Below are positions 57,808 to 64,000 of a stretch of DNA of 64,000 nucleotides, one piece after another. The notes below the pieces were generated by a model that worked only from the letters and a program-made list of their open reading frames with translations, was not told the DNA's origin and made no database searches. A program made the position numbers and the translations under genes. Numbering within the stretch: position 1 is the first letter of the stretch; each line of letters starts with the position of its first letter. The DNA is from Candidatus Nitrosotenuis uzonensis (GTDB taxonomy: Archaea; Thermoproteota; Nitrososphaeria; Nitrososphaerales; Nitrosopumilaceae): positions 101,403-165,402 of the forward strand of contig NZ_CBTY010000011.1 in assembly GCF_000723185.1 (NCBI RefSeq), written 5' to 3'.

Positions 57808-58440
57808 CTACAATGCGATTATGGCTTTCTTCTGCTCTCTTGTCAAGAGGCGGAATCCGTCCTTGTCTATGATTGCGACATTGATACCATCGCCAGTACC
57901 AATATTCCTCACTATTGCCGCCTTGACAGCGCGCAACGCAATAACTTTGGCTTCTTCTACCTTTAGGTTATCAGTGTATTCGTCCTCTAACAGTCCATAT
58001 GCCACGGGAGATCCGCTACCGGTCGTAACATAGGATTTTTCTTCCACAGAACCGAACATGTCCACATTTATGAGTGCAGGACCCGTACTGTCGTAACCTC
58101 CAATTAGGATATCTGCAATGAAAGGATATCCTCTGTTCTGGTGGAACAGAAGGGAGCAAAGTCTTGCAAGCGTCTTTATCGGAATATCTTCGTTTTTCTG
58201 AACTTTGTGTATGTTTGAATGGTATCTTAGAACATCCGTGATGTTTTGTGCGTCAGCCACGCCGCCAGCCATTGTCATGCCTGCGTGTCTTGCAATCTGC
58301 TGTACTTTCATAGTGTTGTTGTTTGCAATAAAATAGCCTGCACTTGCACGCATATCTGCACACAAGACCACGCCGTCTGATGCCTTGATACCTACAGTGG
58401 TCGTTCCGTGTAGAATCTTCTCTTCTATGTTAGATGACAA
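57808..58440 (-). CDS. psmB: proteasome subunit beta
   Basis: Catalytic subunit of the 20S proteasome. The 210-residue precursor has a 12-residue propeptide (MSSNIEEKILHG) removed before Thr13, the active-site nucleophile (TTTVGIKASDGVVLCADMRAS, with Asp and Lys helpers in the following segments). GGVADAQ and GSGSPVAYGLLEDEY are typical core motifs. Length is normal. It is the first gene of a likely two-gene unit with fttA. A TATA-like TTTAAATAA lies near 58478-58487 on the promoter side. Confidence 0.95.
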   Translation of the reverse strand: MSSNIEEKILHGTTTVGIKASDGVVLCADMRASAGYFIANNNTMKVQQIARHAGMTMAGGVADAQNITDVLRYHSNIHKVQKNEDIPIKTLARLCSLLFHQNRGYPFIADILIGGYDSTGPALINVDMFGSVEEKSYVTTGSGSPVAYGLLEDEYTDNLKVEEAKVIALRAVKAAIVRNIGTGDGINVAIIDKDGFRLLTREQKKAIIAL

Positions 58441-58535
58441 ATAAAATCTCCTAGATAGTCTGAAGAGGTTTATCCCCTTTTAAATAACTTTTTGTTCTCA
58501 GGGAAGTTGATAAGGAGTAAAACAACAGGCACCAT

Positions 58536-59582
58536 ATGCCTAATACTCCATCACACACAATGGAGCTTCCGCGCCTAATTGTGGTAGGCGAAAAGAACAT
58601 CATACAAATAGGCAAATTCCTAAAATCTTTGGATTCTCCTTCCAGAGCCTCGATCATAGCTGGCAAGCACGTCCAGAAAATCATACAAAAGAAAATCAAA
58701 AAATCGCTTGCAAACTCGAAAATTCACAACTTCTGGCATGTGCCTGAGGGCAATGATGAAAAATCAATTATCACAATACAAAAAAAAGTTAGATCTGATA
58801 GAAGTGATATTATAGTAGGAGTAGGCGGAGGCCGTTCCGTTGATGTTGCTAAAATGATCGCGTTTAGCTTACACAAACCATTTGTCTCAGTACCTACTGC
58901 CGCATCTCATGATGGCATTGCAAGTCCGTTTGTATCCGTCCGCGGTGAAAAACCGCATTCCATAGTGGCAACTGCACCGCTAGGCGTTTTCGTTGATATT
59001 GACATAATAAAAAAAGCACCACGCAGACTTTTTGCAAGTGGATGTGGAGATCTTGTTGCAAAAATTACTGCAGTACGTGACTGGGAGCTTGGCCGGGATA
59101 GAACTGGTGAATACTATGGCAGATATTCAGCAAACCTGGCATCGATGAGTGCAAAAATACTTGTGGAAGCAGTAGAAAAACACAAAGTCCCTGATACAAG
59201 AGACGTGGTAGAAGCACTGATTAGTGCTGGGGTGGCATCCTGTATTGCAGGAAGCAGCAGACCCTGCTCTGGCTCAGAACATCTGTTCTCTCATGCACTT
59301 GACAAAATAGCCCCAAACGTGGGACTGCATGGAGAAAAATGTGGAATAGGCGCAATACTTATGGCAAAACTGCAGGGGCAAGACTGGAAAAAAATTGTGG
59401 CCACCTTGAAGAACGTTAATGCTCCGACCACAGCAAAACAAATTGGCCTGAAAAAAGAACACCTAGCTCAAGCACTCGTTATAGCACAATCGCTAAGACC
59501 TCAAAGATACACCATTTTAAAAGAAGTTGTTATGACTGAAAAGAAAGCACTAGATCTTGCCAGAGTTACAGGAGTAATCTAG
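58536..59582 (+). CDS. egsA: glycerol-1-phosphate dehydrogenase
   Basis: NAD(P)H-dependent reduction of dihydroxyacetone phosphate to sn-glycerol 1-phosphate, the archaeal lipid backbone. The 348-residue protein has the cofactor site IVGVGGGRSVDVAKMIAF, PTAASHDGIASPF, GCGDLVAKITAV (metal Asp), CSGSEHLFSHALD (metal His) and LHGEKCGIG (metal His), the zinc ligand set of the EgsA family. It supplies the G1P used by GGGP synthase at 40377. Convergent with the FKBP gene (4-base overlap). Confidence 0.95.
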   Translation: MPNTPSHTMELPRLIVVGEKNIIQIGKFLKSLDSPSRASIIAGKHVQKIIQKKIKKSLANSKIHNFWHVPEGNDEKSIITIQKKVRSDRSDIIVGVGGGRSVDVAKMIAFSLHKPFVSVPTAASHDGIASPFVSVRGEKPHSIVATAPLGVFVDIDIIKKAPRRLFASGCGDLVAKITAVRDWELGRDRTGEYYGRYSANLASMSAKILVEAVEKHKVPDTRDVVEALISAGVASCIAGSSRPCSGSEHLFSHALDKIAPNVGLHGEKCGIGAILMAKLQGQDWKKIVATLKNVNAPTTAKQIGLKKEHLAQALVIAQSLRPQRYTILKEVVMTEKKALDLARVTGVI

Positions 59583-60301
59583 GATTTGTTTTCTGTTGGC
59601 TGAGCTGGTTTTTCTACCTTTTTGTTACTGTAACTTTCTATAAAGTTGATTTTTTCAAGCGTAGGAATGAACTTGAAAATGTCAGTCTGAATAAAATGTT
59701 TAATTATCCTCAGGCCTTCAGCACCGAAAATCTCCTCAGGTATGGTTACATCCAGTATGTTTCCGTTTAGTTTTGATACTATCTTAGAGTCCTCGACTGG
59801 CATGTGGCGTTTCAATATGGCTGATATTTTGTCCTCGTTTGTCTCAAGGGATTTTAGCACATTGACATCATACACGATTGTCTTTCCGGCAAATCTGTGG
59901 TTAAAGTCCACCTGCACCCTACCTGATCCGATAAATCTGACAATTCCTGTTCGCTGATCCACCTCGATTACATCTCCTACTGATACTTTTTCGGCATCTT
60001 CACCGAGTTTGCGGAGTGGGATCATTCTCACCTTGCCTGGGTCCCTCTCGCCAAATCCTTTCTCAGGTGTAACATCTACAGTAATTTTGTCGCCAGGTTT
60101 TGCGTTAGCAAGAGCCTCGTCTAATCCCTTTATGACCCAAGACTCGCCTACAGAGACAAGCTTTGGTTGGTACTTTACATTTGCCTCAAATATGGAATGT
60201 TTTTTTGCATCGTCTGCAATCGTGGTTTCAAAGACCTCATTTGTGTCCTTTACCTTTGCAGTGTAATCAATTAAGATTAGTGAGCCTTTAGCCAAAGTCA
60301 A
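59579..60301 (-). CDS. FKBP-type peptidyl-prolyl isomerase (SlyD-like)
   Basis: A 240-residue cytosolic proline isomerase and chaperone. The split FKBP domain is recognisable: GSLILIDYTAKVKDTNEVFETT, then VSVGESWVIKGLDEALANAKPGDKITVDVTPEKGFGERDP, an insert-in-flap (IF) domain with GIVRFIGSGRVQVDFNHRFAGKTIVYDVNV, and a C-terminal extension (about 160-240) with a folded-looking region and a Lys-rich tail. There is no signal peptide. The IF-domain pattern (VDFNHRFAGK) is diagnostic of SlyD-like archaeal FKBPs. Confidence 0.93.
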   Translation of the reverse strand: MTLAKGSLILIDYTAKVKDTNEVFETTIADDAKKHSIFEANVKYQPKLVSVGESWVIKGLDEALANAKPGDKITVDVTPEKGFGERDPGKVRMIPLRKLGEDAEKVSVGDVIEVDQRTGIVRFIGSGRVQVDFNHRFAGKTIVYDVNVLKSLETNEDKISAILKRHMPVEDSKIVSKLNGNILDVTIPEEIFGAEGLRIIKHFIQTDIFKFIPTLEKINFIESYSNKKVEKPAQPTENKS

Positions 60302-60394
60302 CGCGATCCATCCTCGAATTTCCTAATATTAAGTTAAGGTGAAATAACACTCAAACTGGAACCATCGCAATTATCCTGAATATGTCGGGGCGTT

Positions 60395-61540
60395 TCAGAG
60401 TGATTTGAGTTTGTCTTCAGCAATCTTTAGGGCCTCCACCGAGTTTGTCTTGTAACCCATCATATCCAATGTGGAACCTATTGCCGATATAGTTCTCATG
60501 ACATGATATCTGTGGACCTCTCCCATGCATCCTACTCTGAATACCTTGCCTTTGAGATTGCCAAATCCTCCTGCTACTAGAACACGGAATTTGTTTGCAA
60601 GTGTGTTTCGGAATGTTTTGTCTTCAAGACCTTCAAGGTAATTGAGCGCCACAACTACTGTGGATCTTGCATCCTCTTTTGCAAAGGGTGTAAGTCCTAT
60701 TGCACTAAGTCCAGAATACAAAGCATCAGAACATATTCTGTGCCTTCTAATCCTCTTATCAAGCCCTTCCTCCAAAATAACATTCATTGCTTCTCTATAT
60801 GCATACAAAAGCGGCAGAGCTGGTGTAAACGGTGTGTGCTTTGCCTCCTCGTAATATTTGAAGTATCTTGAGAGGTTAAAGTACATTGTCTTTGGCGGAT
60901 TTTGTTCCATGTACTTTTTTGCGCGGGGGTTTACTACAATAGGTGATATTCCAGGCGGTGCAGCAAAGGCCTTTTGTGCTCCCGTCATGGCTACATCCAC
61001 TCCCCATTTGTCCATGGGGAACTCTTCACCGCCTACAATTGATACTCCATCTACAACATAGTAAGAATCATTTCTTGCCGTTAGATCCTTGATTTTATCC
61101 AAATACTTTATCATGGTGCCAGTTGAGGTCTCGTTCCATACACAGTAAAATGCCTTGACATCCTTGTTGTTATCAAACGCAGCCTTGACCTGATCGAAGG
61201 TTGCATTCTCTCCTGGCTTTGTCTCAAGCTTTATCACGTTTGCACCTGCCCATTCTAGCATCTGGGCAAGCCTTCCGCTAAACTCTCCGTTTACTGGTAT
61301 GATGACTTTGTCTCCATTCTTGATAAGATTGATAACGCTTGCTTCTACAGCTCCAGTTCCGGAAGCCGATAGCAACACTGCCTCGCCATTACTTTGAAAA
61401 ACTTTTTTTGTACTTTCTACAGCATCTTCGTATAATTCGACAAAATCGTCACTTCTGTGATTTATCATGGGCGTGAACATAGCACGCATTACTCGTTCTG
61501 GCACGTTTGTTGGACCTGGAAGCATCACTAAATATTCCAA
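60395..61540 (-). CDS. class V aminotransferase (alanine/serine-glyoxylate or -pyruvate type)
   Basis: A 381-residue PLP enzyme of the AGXT family. PGPTNVPERVMRAM (residues 8-21), SASGTGAVEASVINLI, WNETSTGTM, VVDGVSIVGGEEFPMDKWGVDVAMTGAQKAF (PLP Lys in GAQKAF) and a C-terminal FRVGCMGEVHRYHVMRTI are clear. Substrate is likely alanine, serine or glyoxylate; with glyA in the window a serine/glycine link is plausible but not shown. The start is 42 bases from the nadM stop on the same strand. Confidence 0.93.
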   Translation of the reverse strand: MEYLVMLPGPTNVPERVMRAMFTPMINHRSDDFVELYEDAVESTKKVFQSNGEAVLLSASGTGAVEASVINLIKNGDKVIIPVNGEFSGRLAQMLEWAGANVIKLETKPGENATFDQVKAAFDNNKDVKAFYCVWNETSTGTMIKYLDKIKDLTARNDSYYVVDGVSIVGGEEFPMDKWGVDVAMTGAQKAFAAPPGISPIVVNPRAKKYMEQNPPKTMYFNLSRYFKYYEEAKHTPFTPALPLLYAYREAMNVILEEGLDKRIRRHRICSDALYSGLSAIGLTPFAKEDARSTVVVALNYLEGLEDKTFRNTLANKFRVLVAGGFGNLKGKVFRVGCMGEVHRYHVMRTISAIGSTLDMMGYKTNSVEALKIAEDKLKSL

Positions 61541-61582
61541 ATAAGTTCGCCTGATGGGTTGTTTTGGCGGCCGTATTTATAA

Positions 61583-62077
61583 CTACAGGTTTTTCAGTCT
61601 CTGTGGAGCATTAATTTTTAACAGCACTCTCTTGGTTCCATCCGGGACAAGATCATCCCATTTTTGCCCGGCAGCTATCTTTTCACGTATGTCAGTTCCA
61701 GAAAGAATTTCTCTCTGTTTGAGTGGAACTGGTACCACCTTGATGCCGCGCTTTGCATACAGTTCCTGTGTAAATTCATCGTTTGAGAATACTATATCGT
61801 ATGTAGGTATGATCGAGTCCACATGGAAAGTCCACCTGGAATGATCATTTACGTCAGGCACGTAATAGATTTGAATCCTTCCCTTATCGGCTGCATCAAG
61901 TGAGGAAAGTATCATCTCTTTTCTCTCATCTGCAGTGAACGGGTTTCTCTTTTCATTGAATTTGTTTGAGCTACCAATGCCTATTGAGAGGTGATCCACG
62001 TTATCTAACGCAAACTTTACTGCAGCTAAATGCCCGAGATGAAATGGCTGAAATCTGCCTATCAAAAGACCGTTCAT
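61583..62077 (-). CDS. nadM: nicotinamide-nucleotide adenylyltransferase
   Basis: Final step of NAD synthesis, transferring AMP to nicotinamide mononucleotide. The 164-residue protein has GRFQPFHLGHLAAV (nucleotidylyl transferase HxGH, residues 7-20), NPFTADERKEMILSSL and LSGTDIREKIAAG (ISxTxxR-like) motifs, typical of archaeal NadM. Length is standard (about 165-180). It is divergent from rtcA with 57 bases between start codons and upstream of the aminotransferase gene. Confidence 0.95.
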   Translation of the reverse strand: MNGLLIGRFQPFHLGHLAAVKFALDNVDHLSIGIGSSNKFNEKRNPFTADERKEMILSSLDAADKGRIQIYYVPDVNDHSRWTFHVDSIIPTYDIVFSNDEFTQELYAKRGIKVVPVPLKQREILSGTDIREKIAAGQKWDDLVPDGTKRVLLKINAPQRLKNL

Positions 62078-62134
62078 GCAGTCCTTGATTGCAATTCATT
62101 TAAAAAACTATCATGAAATCGAAAATAGCAAACA

Positions 62135-63166
62135 ATGAACATCCTTGAAATTGATGGATCCTTTGGAGAAGGGGGCGGGCAGATTCTGCGCAGCACTCTT
62201 AGTCTTGCATGCATTACATCCACACCAATCAAAATAAAAAACATAAGAAATAACAGAAAGATGCCAGGCCTGCAAGCACAGCATCTTACTGCAGCAAAAA
62301 TTCTTGCTAAAACATGTAATGCAAAAACGGATGGACTGCATCTTGGTTCTACATCACTTACATTTGTTCCAGGACAAATGCAGGATGTTTCGATTTCGGA
62401 AGACATAGGAACTGCAGGGAGCATTTCTCTGATTTTGCAGGCTGTGATACCAGCTGTTGCCTTGGCAGGAAAAAAACTGCACCTTCAAATCAGAGGAGGT
62501 ACTGACGTGCCATGGAGTCCAACCTCAAATTATACCAAATATGTTGTTGCAGAAGCGTATCGAAGAATAGGAATTGATTTTACAATGAAAATAGAGCGCC
62601 GTGGATACTATCCAAAGGGCGGAGGACTAGTTGAGGTAATCGCATCGCCTGCCAAGACAGTTTTTCCCATTTGCCTTCAACAAAGAATGCAAAAAGAAGC
62701 GCGCATTATATGCAGCTGCACAGAGCTTACCGGTACTATTGAAAAATCCATCAACACTGCAAAGAATATGCTGGAACAAAATGGTTTTTCGGTTCTAATA
62801 GAAACAGCTCAGGAGAAGGCGGCCAATAGAGGTGGCTCTGCACTTGTATTTTCTTCAGACCCAAATTCAATCAATGGTGCAGATGAGCTTCTTGATATTC
62901 ACAATGAAGACAAATTTACATCAAGATCCGCTATGACATTCATAAATTCTGATTTGGGGGCTGATGTGAATCTCTCTGATATGTTGGTAGTACCCTTGAG
63001 TCTTTGCAACGAGATGTCAATTTTCACCGTAAAAACCATATCAAAACATCTTGAAACAAATCTTTACATCACATCAAAAATTCTCGGCTGCAAATACGGC
63101 ATAGGTAAAATTGATGGCGGGTATGAGGTAAGACTTCAGGGCATCTCAAATGCCCGCATCAAGTAA
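62135..63166 (+). CDS. rtcA: RNA 3'-terminal phosphate cyclase
   Basis: ATP-dependent conversion of RNA 3'-phosphate to 2',3'-cyclic phosphate. The 343-residue protein begins DGSFGEGGGQILRSTLSLA, followed by PGLQAQHLTAAKILA, the segment SISLILQAVIPAVALA and GGTDVPWSPTSNYTKYV, all characteristic of RtcA. It is complete. Together with thpR (2',3'-cyclic phosphate opening) the window covers both directions of RNA end interconversion. Its last 21 bases overlap the convergent CopD-like gene. Confidence 0.95.
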   Translation: MNILEIDGSFGEGGGQILRSTLSLACITSTPIKIKNIRNNRKMPGLQAQHLTAAKILAKTCNAKTDGLHLGSTSLTFVPGQMQDVSISEDIGTAGSISLILQAVIPAVALAGKKLHLQIRGGTDVPWSPTSNYTKYVVAEAYRRIGIDFTMKIERRGYYPKGGGLVEVIASPAKTVFPICLQQRMQKEARIICSCTELTGTIEKSINTAKNMLEQNGFSVLIETAQEKAANRGGSALVFSSDPNSINGADELLDIHNEDKFTSRSAMTFINSDLGADVNLSDMLVVPLSLCNEMSIFTVKTISKHLETNLYITSKILGCKYGIGKIDGGYEVRLQGISNARIK

Positions 63167-63643
63167 AGCGGCCACAAACAATATGGCAATGGAGATTACC
63201 ACGGTTGTCTCCCCTACTATTATGATCTTTTTTCGTAATTTGGCAATCTGCACTTCTGAAAGCTGTTTTTGAACTATCTTTTGCTCTACTTCTTTTCGTA
63301 TTATCCTAACATGAGCACCAAATGATATTAAAAGTGCAATGACCAAAATTATCTTAATGACAACCATGATCCCATAGCTTGTTGATAGAAGAAAATCAGG
63401 CCTGAGTATCATCTGGTGCACGTTGAATATGCCAGTGGCAATTAAGATAACCAAGGACGGTATGGCTATCTTGTTAAAACGTCGACCCGCTTTGATCATT
63501 ATCTGCAATCGTTCCTCGACAGTTGGAGCCATTGTCTTTAAGAGCGGAGCAAAAACTATTGCGATAAATAAGGAACCACCAACCCAGATTGCCGCACAAA
63601 CAAGGTGAATCCAAGTAATGATAGCCTGTTCGAGTGCCAACAA
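63146..63643 (-). CDS. CopD-like membrane protein
   Basis: A 165-residue membrane protein with four hydrophobic segments (about 8-30, 56-75, 88-106, 143-163). The first helix with WIHLVCAAIWVGGSLF and the third-region GIFNVHQM match the CopD/DUF4149-like family, whose conserved His residues in membrane helices are linked with copper handling. A basic cytoplasmic loop (RIIRKEVEQKIVQKQ) lies before the last helix. Copper transport is inferred from family membership only. Confidence 0.72.
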   Translation of the reverse strand: MLALEQAIITWIHLVCAAIWVGGSLFIAIVFAPLLKTMAPTVEERLQIMIKAGRRFNKIAIPSLVILIATGIFNVHQMILRPDFLLSTSYGIMVVIKIILVIALLISFGAHVRIIRKEVEQKIVQKQLSEVQIAKLRKKIIIVGETTVVISIAILFVAALLDAGI

Positions 63644-63736
63644 AGCACTGCGTTGGCTTTCAAATATTATCTATTGCAATGGAACGTTTTTTAGTTGTAT
63701 GAATTTGATTACAAATGATTGGTTTCTCAGGGCAGA

Positions 63737-64000
63737 ATGATAATTTATGCAGCAATAGCAGCACTATTAGCAATGCTTGGCGGTATAACCTGGTATGCAA
63801 GTCTTGATAATCCGAAACTTGAGATGGCCGAGCTCAGCTTGGGACAGGTAAAGATAATCAACGTAAACAGCATTGAAAACCGCGCAAATCTTGAGGTTGG
63901 ACTGAAAATAAGAAATCCAAGCGATAAACCATTCACTGTTTCACATATTGATTATGAATTGTTTGCAAACGGACAATCATTGGGCAAAGGACAGTACTCT
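63737..64000 (+). CDS. LEA14/WHy-domain-like protein (3' end outside the window)
   Basis: The first 88 codons of a gene cut by the window edge. MIIYAAIAALLAMLGGITWY is a membrane anchor or signal segment, followed by LGQVKIINVNSIENRANLEVGLKIRNPSDKPFTV, the N-Pro-type motif of LEA14-like (WHy) beta-sandwich domains. Such archaeal proteins are membrane-anchored on the outside; function is not known. A start at the ATG of 63737 is clear. Confidence 0.72.
   Translation, partial: MIIYAAIAALLAMLGGITWYASLDNPKLEMAELSLGQVKIINVNSIENRANLEVGLKIRNPSDKPFTVSHIDYELFANGQSLGKGQYS

Overview
The window is a dense stretch of an archaeal chromosome, almost certainly from the Nitrososphaerota (Thaumarchaeota), most likely the Nitrosopumilales. 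The evidence is the gene set: a two-subunit D-family DNA polymerase, Orc1/Cdc6, a GINS subunit, TFB, a thermosome, a 20S proteasome beta subunit, the FttA/aCPSF1 termination nuclease and both ether-lipid stereochemistry enzymes (G1P dehydrogenase and GGGP synthase). These sit beside a CdvB-type ESCRT-III protein, archaeal SepF, a GTP cyclohydrolase IA and several secreted proteins carrying a Trp-Trp repeat that I associate with marine and soil ammonia oxidisers. The genus cannot be fixed from the sequence alone. No ammonia-oxidation genes, insertion sequences, CRISPR arrays or phage genes are visible. Genes are short-spaced, often overlap by 1-4 bases, and many start right at a likely transcription start (TATA-like box about 22-30 bases upstream), so leaderless mRNAs are probably common.

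Layout. 1-6.6 kb: an SDR cut by the window edge, a WW-repeat secreted protein, a flippase-like membrane protein, a GPN GTPase-thrB-queC run, and folE-queE, which with queC form most of the 7-deazaguanine (archaeosine precursor) route. 6.6-11.5 kb: a probable surface-sensing unit (secreted coiled-coil protein, membrane-spanning winged-helix protein, soluble winged-helix protein), a coiled-coil protein, CdvB and two microproteins. 11.7-19 kb: TFB, a possible structured RNA, SDRs, CysQ-like and CysC (PAPS metabolism), hemerythrin, phosphoesterase and several tiny zinc-binding proteins. 19-27.6 kb: an RNA-maturation and repair block (prs, Trm11-type methyltransferase, RNase Z, sirtuin, UPF0200/UPF0201, thpR, CCA enzyme, RIO-like kinase, AlkA-like glycosylase). 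28.5-37 kb: tRNA-Pro(GGG), an SQR-like flavoprotein, SDR, AN1 zinc finger, GINS, glutamine synthetase, thermosome and SHMT.

37-46.3 kb is a replication neighbourhood: DP2, GGGP synthase, two regulators, an AbrB-type protein and a winged-helix protein next to a 466-base intergenic region that has the hallmarks of a replication origin (two exact ORB-like repeats, an inverted ORB-like copy, GTTAAC palindromes, AT-rich tracts). It is followed by an uncharacterised nuclease-fold-like gene, orc1/cdc6 and DP1. 46.4-64 kb: SpoIIM-type membrane protein, a degenerate cupredoxin, CbiE, a cyclophilin fused to a CFI-box tail, DoxX, methyltransferase, M24 peptidase, PP-loop thiolase-like enzyme, SepF, FttA, proteasome beta, G1P dehydrogenase, FKBP, class V aminotransferase, NadM, RtcA, CopD-like protein and the start of a LEA14-like protein.

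The observations most worth following are the origin with its two uncharacterised neighbours, the candidate structured RNA at 13.1 kb, the palindromic operators at 41.2, 41.6 and 35.6 kb, and a set of unannotated 31-50 residue proteins, several of them zinc-binding and preceded by good TATA boxes.
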